This document shows positions 44,599 through 54,503 of a stretch of 64,000 nt of DNA, piece by piece (positions within the stretch are counted from its first letter, which is position 1; each line of letters begins with the position of its first letter). A program made the translations under genes and the position numbers. Under the pieces are notes generated by a model. It saw only the letters and a list, made by a program, of their open reading frames with translations, was not told the origin of the DNA and made no database searches. The stretch lies in NCBI GenBank assembly GCA_900753325.1, contig CAADYO010000001.1, positions 1 through 64,000 on the forward strand, written 5' to 3'. This stretch comes from Bacilli bacterium. GTDB lineage: Bacteria > Bacillota_I > Bacilli_A > RF39 > UBA660.

Positions 44599-46858
44599 AC
44601 TTATGATATGTATATACTTTAGCTGTTTGGCTCTCATTTTGACTATTAGCCATAGCTTCTACCATTGCTTCTACAGCAGCAACTTTTTCTTCTTGAGTTA
44701 AATCTTGTTCATCGTATTCATATATTGTTTGACCAGATTTATTAGTGGAAGGAGCCATTTTTTCCGAAGCATTTGGATCTGGTAATGGTTCATTTGTTTT
44801 ATCATTAGAATCATCGGTTGTTATATCTTTGACTGAATCGTCTAGGTTACCATCTTTATCAGAATGATTGCTATCAAAGTCGGTGTTATGTCCTAAATCA
44901 TTTTCGTTAACCTTTCCACCAGCATTTTGATTTTTATTGGCATCATCAATCTTATCTTGTAAATCTTTTTCATCTTTTGCTACTTCTTCATTATGTTCAT
45001 CTCTAGTACGATCAGCTTCTTCTTGCTGACGTTTTGCTTCTTCATCAGCAGTTCTTTCAGCATCAGTTCTTGCTTGGTCGTTTGCTCTTTTAATACCTGC
45101 ACTGGCTGCATTTTCGGCTTGTTCTACTCTTTCTAATCCTGCTACTCTGATAGCTTGTGATCTATCAGAAGTTTTTTCAGTAATTGTTTCTGAATGCTGA
45201 TATGCTGAATTATCTGAATATACAATTGTACCATTGAAACTACCATTTTCATATTTGAAAGCAACATTTACATTTTCTTTAAATCTATCTAGTTGACTTA
45301 TATCTCTATGAGCATCATCTATTACAGCAGCATCTTTAGACTCTAATTCTGCTGTTTTCTTAGCTTTTGCTTCATCATAATCTGCATAGTCACTGTTAGG
45401 TGTTGTACTTAAATTTACTAGGTATGCTTTTTCAATAATATCATTGGCACGATTACAAATACCTAAATCATCTAAGTAAGCAACTTGTGCATCTGACAAC
45501 GTTTGATCTATTTCAAGATTTTGGAATAGTAATTCAGCGGCACTAACCATTGGAATTATTGAAAATTTATATGGTTCAATATTATCTCTTGGATCACTAT
45601 GAGCAATTCCTACTTCTCTTTTTTCTGATTCTATTGGGAAGTCTTTACTTAATTCTAGATAAAAAGCATTTACTTTTCCTACTTGTTCCATTCCAGTTGC
45701 TTCTTTACATTGTAAGAACATTTCATGATATTTATTGTAAAAATCTTTTGCTTCCTTACTATCAAATATAGTTGATAATTGAACTGGATTTGATCTTGTT
45801 TCTAAGATATGAGCACCCATTAATTGAAGATTAGCTGTTTTGTAAGAGTCTGATAGCTTAGTGGTATCTAATTCAGCTCCATTAAATATCTCAGCCATTT
45901 GACTCTTTGTATAATTATTGTATACCATGGCCATAGCAACTACTTCATCCCAAGTTAGAGCTGCTTTTATGTCTTTTCCAGGTTCATAATATGCATTAGC
46001 AAATGTTATATTAAATTTATCTAAAGTATTACTAACATTTGACATAAATGCTTTTTGTGTTTCACTTTTTGATGCTTGTACTATTCCATCAAATGTATCT
46101 AAATTTACATCTGTTACAGTTGGAGTTGGCGTTTCTACATTTTCTTGTGTCTTACTATTATTGCATCCTGGTAAAATGAACATAGTTAAAGCAACAAGTG
46201 TAGCAGTTATTCTTTTTACAGTTTTACCAACAAGTGTATTACTAAAATGCTTAGTAAAAAAGTTCTCCTTTTTAGGATTTTCTTCTTTGGCTTTTTTTAC
46301 TTCTTTAGTTTTGACTTTTAATTCTTGATATTTGCTTTTTAATCGATTGGCTGCTTTTACACCAGTTATTGTTTTTAGGAAATCATTAAATTTTTCTTTC
46401 TTTGAAACATTATTTTTTACTGAAGACTTCTCTTTATTGGCGATTTTTCTAGCTGAAGCATTTTCTTTTAATGATCTAAATTTATTTTTTAACCAGTTAA
46501 AAGCTGTTATTCCAGTCATTGCTTTTAAAATCTTGTGTGATTTAGGGAAAACATTTTCTACTTCTTCTGAATTTAATTGATATGGATCATCACTAGTTCT
46601 AAATTCTTGGAACATTTCAGTGAATTCCTCACCTGTTGCTCTGTATATATATTTTTGATCTATTATATCACGTAGGTCTTCTATTCCGTTATCATCCATA
46701 AATTTACAAGCTATTTCTTTTCCACCTTCATAATCGGTATTATATACGCTTCCGTCTTTATAAAATATACAAGCTTGCCATTTTAGTTCTGGCTCTTCTG
46801 TTTCTGAATTCGTAGTATAAAACTTATAAAATACTATGTTTCTAATTTCTTTTTCCAT
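44597..46858 (-). CDS. Large protein with cytoplasmic head, internal lipobox-like site and charged coiled-coil tail
   Basis: 753 residues. A ~210-residue N-terminal part with two related ~28-residue stretches (residues 109-137 and 159-186, both of the form LKxxTGxxAxNxLKxKxxxLK) is followed by a single hydrophobic segment (218-230) that ends ILPGC, a lipobox-like motif with Cys232 in the middle of the protein. Then comes an outside domain (~240-510) and a long D/E/K/Q-rich coil (~565-665) with a charged tail. Normally a lipobox lies at the N-terminus. It follows the repeat protein gene by 14 bases. Family not recognised. Confidence 0.75.
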   Translation of the reverse strand: MEKEIRNIVFYKFYTTNSETEEPELKWQACIFYKDGSVYNTDYEGGKEIACKFMDDNGIEDLRDIIDQKYIYRATGEEFTEMFQEFRTSDDPYQLNSEEVENVFPKSHKILKAMTGITAFNWLKNKFRSLKENASARKIANKEKSSVKNNVSKKEKFNDFLKTITGVKAANRLKSKYQELKVKTKEVKKAKEENPKKENFFTKHFSNTLVGKTVKRITATLVALTMFILPGCNNSKTQENVETPTPTVTDVNLDTFDGIVQASKSETQKAFMSNVSNTLDKFNITFANAYYEPGKDIKAALTWDEVVAMAMVYNNYTKSQMAEIFNGAELDTTKLSDSYKTANLQLMGAHILETRSNPVQLSTIFDSKEAKDFYNKYHEMFLQCKEATGMEQVGKVNAFYLELSKDFPIESEKREVGIAHSDPRDNIEPYKFSIIPMVSAAELLFQNLEIDQTLSDAQVAYLDDLGICNRANDIIEKAYLVNLSTTPNSDYADYDEAKAKKTAELESKDAAVIDDAHRDISQLDRFKENVNVAFKYENGSFNGTIVYSDNSAYQHSETITEKTSDRSQAIRVAGLERVEQAENAASAGIKRANDQARTDAERTADEEAKRQQEEADRTRDEHNEEVAKDEKDLQDKIDDANKNQNAGGKVNENDLGHNTDFDSNHSDKDGNLDDSVKDITTDDSNDKTNEPLPDPNASEKMAPSTNKSGQTIYEYDEQDLTQEEKVAAVEAMVEAMANSQNESQTAKVYTYHK

Positions 46859-46871
46859 TTTTATTTCCCCC

Positions 46872-48725
46872 TTATTGTTTCAATCTCTTATCACCTGTAT
46901 AGTACCAGTTGTTATTTAGTAAGTTAGTGTCATTATAGTGACTCCATTTTTCTTCCGTTTTTCCTTCACTCTTTAATTTCCTAGTTCTTGTACTAGCATA
47001 ACATACTGTTCCATAAATTGGTTCTGTTCTAGTAGCTATTTCTGATGTTGTTATGGTTCTATAAATGTTAACTGTCTTTGTTGTATATCCTCCACAGCTT
47101 GCCATAATACCATTTGAACTAGATATTGGTGTTGTTGTACTTGATACAGCCTGAATACTTCCATTGTATGTATATTCATCATAATAGAAATTTGGTAGTG
47201 TTGTACATGTATCTGAACAATAGCTATAGTCTGCACCTACAAAGATGTAATGCTTAGTTTCAGTATCTCTTGGTGGATTCTTGTATAGTTTTCTACCATT
47301 ATATGTCCAGCCATCTACTGAATGTTGTGTTGATGAAGTAACACTGTTGATGCTTGAATATCTTGTAGTTGTTGCATATGTCACATTGCTTATTATTACG
47401 TAATTATAATTAGTACATGTTTTTTCTTGATATGAACCGGCCGTAATTTGAGTCGTTCTATCTTTTTGATATTTTTTCTCATACGTTCCAATTTTTTCTT
47501 TACGTTCGTATAATTTTCTTTCTTCTAAACATTTTATATCAGTACTAGCACAAGTTATAGCTTCTGTTTTACAACTTGTTTTGTTCCAACTCGTCCATTT
47601 TGTCCATGATGTGAATTCAGCATGTGTAGTTCTAGCATATTTATACTCATATTCTTTCTCGTCGGGTATGTCTTTACAAGCTTTTTCATATGCTTCTTTA
47701 CTAACTACATTTCCTGAGGCGTCATAATATTTACCATTTACTATTTCACAATAGTGTTTCTCGTCAGGCTTGGCTGTACATTCTTCTTCATATGTATTTT
47801 TATCGACAACATTTCCAGCTTTTCCATAATATTTACCATTAACTTTCTCACAATAGTGTTTCTCATCTGGTTTATTCTTACAAGATTTCTCATATGCTTT
47901 TTTACTAACTACATTTCCTGAGGCATCATAATACTTGCCGTCAACTTTAATACATATATATTTATCAGCTGGCTTTTTAACACATTCTTTGTCATATGTT
48001 GATCTATTAACTATATTTCCGTTTTTACCATAGTATTTGCCATTTGCCTTAACACAATAATATTTAGTTTCGAAATTTGTAATTTTACCACATTCATTTT
48101 CATAGGTTTTTTTATTTACAACATTTCCTGACTTACTGTAATATTTGCCATTTACTATTTGACAATAATACTTTTTAGTGATTGGTGTGTTTGGATTTAT
48201 AACTGTTCCTTTTACTACTATGTCAGTTGACTTTTTCTCACATATATTTGACTCACAGTATGTATAGCAACCAAGGTGAACTAAAATGTAATCCTCTTTT
48301 TCACTATCTTTCAAATTAACTTTTAAAATATATTCGTCAGATGCTTTTGTTATTTTTACATAACTTTTTTCAACATCTACTGCTTTATTATTTTTATCAA
48401 TTAGAGGTGTAATAATCTTTAAGCCTATCATTTCGCTTAAGGTCATTTCCTTATAGTCACCCTCATTTTGTGGTAATCTCTCATCTGTATAATAAGAAAT
48501 AGCAGCTTCTTTCATTCTTTTTAAGTTATCTGCAAATATTTGCGATGTTAAAGCACTTACATCACTATTGTTATTCCCATTATTTTTTATATTTTTGTTA
48601 ATAGTTGGTGTTATGAATTTTGGCAATAACCAAACTAATAAAAATACAAAAATTATTATTAATATTAGCTTTAATAGAAAATTTCTAAAAGGGAATCCTC
48701 TATTTTCATATTCTTCCGTATACAT
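46872..48725 (-). CDS. Membrane-anchored surface protein with five Cys-bounded repeats
   Basis: 617 residues. One N-terminal TM (~18-38) anchors an outside protein. A Cys-rich stretch at 153-162 (CYTYCESNIC) precedes five ~34-residue repeats (185-357) of the form YCxxVNGKYYxxxGNVVxKxxYExxC, each with two Cys residues exactly 24 apart; then a Thr/Ser/Tyr-rich, Cys-containing C-terminal region (~360-617). Exposed structure held by disulfides is likely; carbohydrate or host binding is only a guess. Same transcription unit as the 753-residue protein. GGGGGAG lies before the ATG. Confidence 0.8.
   Translation of the reverse strand: MYTEEYENRGFPFRNFLLKLILIIIFVFLLVWLLPKFITPTINKNIKNNGNNNSDVSALTSQIFADNLKRMKEAAISYYTDERLPQNEGDYKEMTLSEMIGLKIITPLIDKNNKAVDVEKSYVKITKASDEYILKVNLKDSEKEDYILVHLGCYTYCESNICEKKSTDIVVKGTVINPNTPITKKYYCQIVNGKYYSKSGNVVNKKTYENECGKITNFETKYYCVKANGKYYGKNGNIVNRSTYDKECVKKPADKYICIKVDGKYYDASGNVVSKKAYEKSCKNKPDEKHYCEKVNGKYYGKAGNVVDKNTYEEECTAKPDEKHYCEIVNGKYYDASGNVVSKEAYEKACKDIPDEKEYEYKYARTTHAEFTSWTKWTSWNKTSCKTEAITCASTDIKCLEERKLYERKEKIGTYEKKYQKDRTTQITAGSYQEKTCTNYNYVIISNVTYATTTRYSSINSVTSSTQHSVDGWTYNGRKLYKNPPRDTETKHYIFVGADYSYCSDTCTTLPNFYYDEYTYNGSIQAVSSTTTPISSSNGIMASCGGYTTKTVNIYRTITTSEIATRTEPIYGTVCYASTRTRKLKSEGKTEEKWSHYNDTNLLNNNWYYTGDKRLKQ
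47655..48173 (-). repeat. Five tandem Cys-bounded repeats in the surface protein
   Basis: Codons 185-357. Cys pairs at residues 188/212, 224/248, 258/282, 292/316 and 326/350 (spacing 24 in all five, period 36 then 34, 34, 34). DNA copies are also similar, most of all the third and fifth, so the expansion looks fairly recent or subject to recombination. Confidence 0.9.
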
Positions 48726-48781
48726 GCATACACTCCCCCGATCCGTTTGCTTTTATATACTACCATATGTGACAATTTTTG

Positions 48782-49042
48782 TCAATTTTTTTGCTTTATT
48801 TGTACGATGGTCTCTCCTGCGTTAAAATTATCTATTTTATATGATATTACTAGGCGATTTTTTCCTAATGTTTCCTGAGTTATTTTACGTAAAATGCCAG
48901 CACCATTTCCGTGAATTATTAAGACTAATGAATTACCCATTTTATAGTTGTCATTAATAAATTCATTTATTATTATACGGGCGTAGTCACGATCAAAACC
49001 ATGCAAGTCTAGTTGTGGTGCATTTTTATATAATGTCATCAT
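48782..49042 (-). CDS. Small MutS-related (Smr) domain protein
   Basis: 86 residues, an isolated Smr domain: QLDLHGFDRDYARI (~10-23) supplies the LDxHG motif and LVLIIHGNGAGILR (~39-52) the (T/H)GxG motif; the family has nicking endonuclease or RNA-cleaving activity in several members. It starts inside the pfkB 3' end (17-base overlap), so it is coupled to it. AGAGG lies before its start. Confidence 0.85.
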   Translation of the reverse strand: MMTLYKNAPQLDLHGFDRDYARIIINEFINDNYKMGNSLVLIIHGNGAGILRKITQETLGKNRLVISYKIDNFNAGETIVQIKQKN

Positions 49043-49922
49043 AATTTAAAACCTCTTCTAATTCTGGAATTGAATAACGTGAACCAACTTTCGTAACTGA
49101 AATAGCACCAGCAATTGATGCGTAACGAATTGCATCTTTTAGTTTATATCCAGCACTTATAAAATATGCAAAAGCCCCATGGAAAATGTCTCCGGCACCT
49201 GTTGAGTCAAGTGATTTTTCTTTTACGCTTGGAAACTGACAATACTTTTCATCTATTTTGGTAAAACTACCTTTTTCTTCTAGTGTGATAATTATGTTGG
49301 TATTATAATAATCTTTTAGATGTTCATAACAAGATATAATTGTTTCTTCATTTGAATAGTCGATTTTTATTTTAGTAAATTCTTCAGCAAAATCTTTAGA
49401 ACAAATTACATATGTTACTAGTTTTCCTAATGCTTTAGTATCTTCATTTACTCTTCCAGCATCAAGTATACTAATGGCTTTTTTATTGTCTTTTAGGACT
49501 TTCATTGCTGTTTCAGGATGTTCACCATCAACTAATACAATGTCTGCTTTTAGATTTTCATTATATGATAACTTTCTTATTGGTTTATCTTTAACGGTAA
49601 GAATTGTTCTGGTTCCTTTTTTTAGATTGGCAATTATATAACTACTTGATGTTTTATGATTTTTAACTTTATCTATATATTCTGTATGAGCCTTAACTTG
49701 CCTAAATTCATCAATTATCAGCTTGCCATAATAGTCATCACCTATAGCAGATAGTATTGTTGTATCTACATTCCAAAGGGCCAATAAGTAACTAGCATTA
49801 GCGGCTGGCCCTCCCCCATTTTCAATACTTTCTTCAAGTCTTATTTTTTTATTTTCTACTGGAAAGGTTTCTACTGGTAAAGTTATATCATATGTTGCGT
49901 GTCCTACACATATTGCTTTCAT
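49026..49922 (-). CDS. PfkB-family carbohydrate/nucleoside kinase
   Basis: 298 residues. N-terminal GGGPAANASYLLALW (~36-50) and C-terminal signature DSTGAGDIFHGAFAY (~238-252) with catalytic Asp define the ribokinase/PfkB superfamily; the KDEPIRK-like KPIRK and DAGR motifs fit as well. Substrate cannot be told (sugar, ribose, adenosine or fructose-phosphate). AAGGAGAAAA precedes the ATG; no sugar transport gene adjoins it. Confidence 0.9.
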   Translation of the reverse strand: MKAICVGHATYDITLPVETFPVENKKIRLEESIENGGGPAANASYLLALWNVDTTILSAIGDDYYGKLIIDEFRQVKAHTEYIDKVKNHKTSSSYIIANLKKGTRTILTVKDKPIRKLSYNENLKADIVLVDGEHPETAMKVLKDNKKAISILDAGRVNEDTKALGKLVTYVICSKDFAEEFTKIKIDYSNEETIISCYEHLKDYYNTNIIITLEEKGSFTKIDEKYCQFPSVKEKSLDSTGAGDIFHGAFAYFISAGYKLKDAIRYASIAGAISVTKVGSRYSIPELEEVLNYDDII

Positions 49923-49956
49923 AATGTTTTCTCCTTATTATTCATATTTTGGTATA

Positions 49957-50673
49957 TTAAAAATTAACTGGTAAAATCGAAAATACTATAGCTAATACTA
50001 TTGATGGTAATAAATTGGCTACAGATATTTTTTTATCAAATAGTAAGTTTATACCAACACAGAATATTAGAATTGAACCTATTAATGATATGTTTGAAAT
50101 AGCTACTGTTGTCATTATACCAGATAAGAGCTTTGCTAACAAAGTCATTGAGCCTTCAAGGATAAATACTGGTATAGCACTGAATATGCAACCTTTTCCC
50201 AGTGAACATGATAGAATCATTACAATGACTAAATCTAGTACAGACTTGGTGGCTAAAATGGAATAGTCACCTACTAGGCCTTCTTTTATGGAACCAAGAA
50301 TGGCCATAGCGCCAATACAAACTGTAAATGAGGCTGTAGTAAAACCTTTAATAAATTTCTTATCTTTTGAATTGCCTGTTTTTGTTTTTATAAAAGAAGC
50401 AAAGGTTTCAAATATTCCTTCTATATCTATTATTTCACCAAATATTGTTCCAAGTGTTAAACAAAGTACTATAAACATACCTTTACCTGCCACTAATGTG
50501 GAATCAGTTATACTAATCATTCCTTCAATAGCACCTGCTATTCCGATAAAAATAACCGCTATAGCACAACTTCTAATAATAGCTGTTTGACTTTCTTCTT
50601 TTAGTCTCTTACCAAATAAAATTCCTAATATTCCACCAATGATAATGGAAATTGTATTAATTATAGTTCCCAT
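49957..50673 (-). CDS. DUF554 family membrane protein
   Basis: 238 residues, about seven TM helices with many small residues; the start MGTIINTISIIIGGILGILFGKRL and GKGMFIVLCLTLGTIFGEIIDIEG match DUF554 (YdfK-like). Function unknown; possibly a transporter-like scaffold. TAGGAG before the ATG. Confidence 0.9.
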   Translation of the reverse strand: MGTIINTISIIIGGILGILFGKRLKEESQTAIIRSCAIAVIFIGIAGAIEGMISITDSTLVAGKGMFIVLCLTLGTIFGEIIDIEGIFETFASFIKTKTGNSKDKKFIKGFTTASFTVCIGAMAILGSIKEGLVGDYSILATKSVLDLVIVMILSCSLGKGCIFSAIPVFILEGSMTLLAKLLSGIMTTVAISNISLIGSILIFCVGINLLFDKKISVANLLPSIVLAIVFSILPVNF

Positions 50674-50696
50674 AAATTCTTGTTCTCCTAATTAAA

Positions 50697-51179
50697 TTAT
50701 ATTTTCTTTATTTCTGTATACATTCTTGGATGATACCCTTGTTTATTATAAAACTTTATACCTGTTTTGTTATAGGCAAAGACATCGACTAAGATATATT
50801 CACAGTTATTTTCTTTAAAATACTTTTCTAAGGTTTCTATTAGGGCTTTTCCAATACCGTTATTTCTTGTTTTAGATGTAACTATTAACTCTGTAATTTC
50901 TCCTCTTTTAGGACATTTATAATCTAAGTAATCATACTCTTCATATCCAGGTATAGTTCCCATTATCATACCTAATACTTTATCATTTTCAATAGCTAGG
51001 TAACACTTACCAGAATTTTTTTGTACTTCTTCTAAATCAAGTAAAGCCATTTTTTCATGATATTCTGGGTGGACATGATCTAATTCATCTTCATCTATTG
51101 ATACAATATACTCTTCTAATTCAGTTAACAAATCTCTTACATCTTCTAAATATTTATCTTCATATTCAATTATTTCCAT
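50697..51179 (-). CDS. GNAT-family N-acetyltransferase
   Basis: 160 residues. GNAT core with acetyl-CoA loop TRNNGIGKALIETLEKYF (~112-129; R/Q-x-x-G-x-G/A), followed by the typical VDVFAYNKTGIKFYNKQGYHPR end. Its start overlaps the 3' end of the broken P-loop kinase gene, whose stop codon lies inside its first codons. GAGGTGTTA before the ATG. Acceptor unknown. Confidence 0.9.
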   Translation of the reverse strand: MEIIEYEDKYLEDVRDLLTELEEYIVSIDEDELDHVHPEYHEKMALLDLEEVQKNSGKCYLAIENDKVLGMIMGTIPGYEEYDYLDYKCPKRGEITELIVTSKTRNNGIGKALIETLEKYFKENNCEYILVDVFAYNKTGIKFYNKQGYHPRMYTEIKKI

Positions 51180-51622
51180 TTAACACCTCTTCTACTGTTT
51201 TTTCTATCGTTAAAGAAGAACTATCAATTATATATTTATTAAATTCATTTAAAAGACTAATACTTCTTTCATGCATTTGACAATCTTCAGACCTTAATAA
51301 ATCTCTTTTTATAATTGGTTTTTCATCTACTAATAGACATTTAAATATTATTTCATAATCTTTAAATAAATGTTTCTTTTAATGTATCTAAGTTTTTATT
51401 ACTAATAATATAAGTTAAACACTACATCATAGCCAGTTTCTAAATATAATTTAATTAGCATAATACAATATTCTAAAATAAATCTAATGGAGCATCTTTA
51501 TACCAAGGCTTTATTCTACCTCCTACAAAGAAATTGTAAATTGTATCACCTTCTATTACAACTGATTTTTTTAATTTTTTTCCGACTCCGGCAGGACCAG
51601 TTATTATGTATAATTTATTCAT
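51166..51622 (-). pseudogene. P-loop kinase pseudogene (AAA/adenylate-kinase-like)
   Basis: This ~450-base stretch reads MNKLYIITGPAGVGKK (P-loop GPAGVGK, Ser/Thr of Walker A lost), then DTIYNFFVGGRIKPWYKDAPLDL, after which the frame breaks at least twice (LETGYDVVFN, NLDTLKETF, EIIFKCLLVDEKPI, DLLRSEDCQMHERSISLLNEF). All pieces fit a ~180-residue small-molecule kinase, so it was a real gene that is now dead. It covers most of the gene-free stretch 51180-51766. Confidence 0.75.
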
Positions 51623-51727
51623 ATCTGTCTTTCCTTTCATATATTTTTCTTTTAATTATCATTTATTTCTCTTACACATATTTTATCATAAAAAGAAATG
51701 TTTTTAGTAATGAAATTATAATTAAAA

Positions 51728-51755
51728 AAAATTCTTAGAACACTCTAAGAATTTT
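51728..51755 (-). terminator. Terminator of ppdK
   Basis: AAAATTCTTAGA-n4-TCTAAGAATTTT (12-bp stem) with T run on the minus strand, after the PPDK stop. Confidence 0.85.
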
Positions 51756-51766
51756 CTTTGCATAAA

Positions 51767-54394
51767 TCATTCGGATTTATTATTAATAGCGGCAATAGCA
51801 GCTGCTAGACGTGCTACTGGGACACGATATGGAGAACATGATACATAATCTAATCCTACTTTATGACAGAATTCGATACTTTTTGGATCTCCACCATGCT
51901 CACCACAGATTCCAAGTTGAATATCTGGTCTTGTCTTTCTTCCTAAATCAGCGGCAATGGCTACTAGTTTTCCGACTCCTTCTTGATCAATTGTTGCGAA
52001 TGGATCTTGTTCAAGTATTTTTTTCTTATAGTAATCATTTAAGAATTTAGAAGCGTCATCTCTTGAGAATCCAAATGTCATTTGTGTTAAATCATTGGTT
52101 CCAAAACTGAAGAATTCGGCCTCTTTAGCAATTTCATCAGCGGTTAAGGCTGCTCTTGGTATTTCAATCATTGTTCCTACTTCATATTTTAGCTCCATAC
52201 CGGCATCAGCAATTAATTTATCTGCTGTTTTGACAACTATATCTTTTACATATTTTAATTCTTTTACTGTTCCAACTAGTGGAATCATTATTTCTGGAAT
52301 AACTGTTTTTCCTTCTTTTTTAATATTAATGGCAGCCTCAATAACAGCTCTTGTTTGCATTCTAGCTATTTCTGGATAAGTTATAGCTAAACGGCAGCCA
52401 CGGTGGCCCATCATTGGATTAAACTCTTTTAGGGATTCTACTCTATTTTTTAAAGCTTCAAAAGTCATGCCTAGACTTTCAGCTAATGGTTTAATTTCTT
52501 CATCTGTATGTGGCAAAAATTCATGTAATGGTGGATCTAGGAAACGAATTGTTACAGTGTAGCCATCCATAGCTCTAAATAGGCCTTCAAAGTCTTCTTT
52601 TTGATATGGAAGAATTTTTTCTAAGGCTTCTTCTCTTGCTTCAGTTGTTGTTGCTGTTATCATACGACGGAAGTTAAAGATTCGCTCTTCTTCAAAGAAC
52701 ATGTGTTCTGTACGACATAGGCCAATTCCTTCAGCACCAAATTTTCGAGCTTGTAGAGCATCTTTTGGGGTGTCAGCATTTGTTCTGATTTTTAACTTAC
52801 GAGTTGCATCAGCCCATTCCATTATCGTTTCAAAATTACCTGATATTTCTGGTTCAACTGTTTTGATTTTTTCACCATAAACATTTCCTGTTGAACCATC
52901 TAGACTGATATAGTCTCCTTCTTTAAATACAGTACCATCTTTTAATGTTAATGTTTTGGTGTCTTCATCTACAACAATGTCTCCACAACCGGATACACAA
53001 CAAGTTCCCATTCCACGAGCAACAACGGCAGCATGTGACGTCATACCTCCACGTACAGTTAAAATTCCATGTGCTAGGTTCATTCCTTCAATATCTTCTG
53101 GTGATGTTTCAAGTCTTGCTAAAATAAGATCTTTTTCTCCTGCATTATGCATTTTAATGACATCTTCGGCAGTAAAGCACAATTTACCTGTTGCGGCACC
53201 AGGGGATGCAGCAAGACCTGTTGCAATAACTTTAGCAGCTTTTAGACTTTCATCATCAAAATTTGGATGTAGTAATTGATCTAGTTGTTTTGGTTCTATT
53301 TTTAATAATGCTTCTTCTTTAGTAATCATGCCTTCATTTACTAAATCAACAGCAATTTGTAAAGCGGCTTTTGCTGTTCTTTTGCCATTTCTTGTTTGAA
53401 GCATAAATAGTTTGCCATCTTCAATTGTAAATTCCATATCTTGCATATCACGATAATGATTTTCTAGTAATTTACAAATCCTTTTGAATTCTTCATAACA
53501 CTCTGGCATTACTTCTTTTAGGGTATTGATACTTTGTGGTGTACGAATACCTGCTACAACATCTTCGCCTTGAGCGTTCATTAAATATTCACCATATAGT
53601 TTGTTTTCTCCTGTTGCTGGATTTCTTGTAAAGGCAACACCGGTTCCTGAAGTTTCTCCTTTATTACCATAAACCATTTCTTGAACGTTTACGGCTGTAC
53701 CCCAGGCACTTGGTATATCATTAAGGCGACGATATGTAATGGCTCTATCATTATTCCAACTTCTAAATACGGCTTTTACGGCCTCTATTAATTGTTCTGT
53801 TGGATCTTGTGGGAATGAAGTATGAGCAAGCTTTTCATACTCTCCTTTATATATTCTAATTACTTCTTTTAAATCTTCGGCACTTAGATCAGTATCATAT
53901 TCAACATTCTTTTCTTCTTTTATTTTATCAAATAATCTTTCAAAAGATGATTTTGGGAAACCCATAACAACATCTGCAAACATTTGGATAAAGCGGCGAT
54001 ATGAGTCATAGACAAAACGTGGGTTATTAGTAACTTTACTAAATCCTTCAGCCACTTCATCATTCATTCCTAAGTTTAGGACTGTATCCATCATTCCTGG
54101 CATACTAGCTCTTGCTCCTGATCTTACAGATACTAATAATGGATTTTCTTTATCACCGAATTTTTTACCTGTTACTTCTTCTAATTCAGTAATTTTACTT
54201 TTAATTTCTTCTATAATTGAGGAATCTAATTTTTCACCATCATCATAGTATTTACAACAAGCTTCTGTTGAAACTGTAAAGCCTCTTGGTACTGGTAGTC
54301 CAATATTAGTCATTTCAGCTAAATTGGCACCTTTTCCACCTAAGAGTTCGCGCATATCTTTACTTCCTTCAGTAAACATGTATACATATTTCAT
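51767..54394 (-). CDS. ppdK: Pyruvate, phosphate dikinase
   Basis: 875 residues. Interconverts pyruvate, ATP and Pi with PEP, AMP and PPi, so glycolysis can run PPi-linked or gluconeogenically. N-terminal ATP-grasp motifs (GGKGANLAEM, SVRSGARASMPGMMDTVLNLG) are followed by the phospho-His swivelling domain with GGMTSHAAVVARGMGTCCV (~450-468), the PEP/pyruvate TIM barrel with GIGLCRTEHMFF (~559-570) and LGICGEHGGDP (~825-835). Full length. AGGAGGGAAT precedes the ATG; monocistronic. Confidence 0.97.
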   Translation of the reverse strand: MKYVYMFTEGSKDMRELLGGKGANLAEMTNIGLPVPRGFTVSTEACCKYYDDGEKLDSSIIEEIKSKITELEEVTGKKFGDKENPLLVSVRSGARASMPGMMDTVLNLGMNDEVAEGFSKVTNNPRFVYDSYRRFIQMFADVVMGFPKSSFERLFDKIKEEKNVEYDTDLSAEDLKEVIRIYKGEYEKLAHTSFPQDPTEQLIEAVKAVFRSWNNDRAITYRRLNDIPSAWGTAVNVQEMVYGNKGETSGTGVAFTRNPATGENKLYGEYLMNAQGEDVVAGIRTPQSINTLKEVMPECYEEFKRICKLLENHYRDMQDMEFTIEDGKLFMLQTRNGKRTAKAALQIAVDLVNEGMITKEEALLKIEPKQLDQLLHPNFDDESLKAAKVIATGLAASPGAATGKLCFTAEDVIKMHNAGEKDLILARLETSPEDIEGMNLAHGILTVRGGMTSHAAVVARGMGTCCVSGCGDIVVDEDTKTLTLKDGTVFKEGDYISLDGSTGNVYGEKIKTVEPEISGNFETIMEWADATRKLKIRTNADTPKDALQARKFGAEGIGLCRTEHMFFEEERIFNFRRMITATTTEAREEALEKILPYQKEDFEGLFRAMDGYTVTIRFLDPPLHEFLPHTDEEIKPLAESLGMTFEALKNRVESLKEFNPMMGHRGCRLAITYPEIARMQTRAVIEAAINIKKEGKTVIPEIMIPLVGTVKELKYVKDIVVKTADKLIADAGMELKYEVGTMIEIPRAALTADEIAKEAEFFSFGTNDLTQMTFGFSRDDASKFLNDYYKKKILEQDPFATIDQEGVGKLVAIAADLGRKTRPDIQLGICGEHGGDPKSIEFCHKVGLDYVSCSPYRVPVARLAAAIAAINNKSE

Positions 54395-54483
54395 ATATTA
54401 TTCCCTCCTATTTTCTATACTCTTTAAGTATAGCAAGTTATTGGAACTTGAACAAGTTTTTTTACATTTTTTTACTAAAGAAA

Positions 54484-54503
54484 AAGACTTATTTTATTAA
54501 GTC
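54484..54503 (-). terminator. Terminator of trxA
   Basis: AGACTTA / TAAGTCT-type stem containing the trxA stop codon with T run on the minus strand. Confidence 0.6.
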
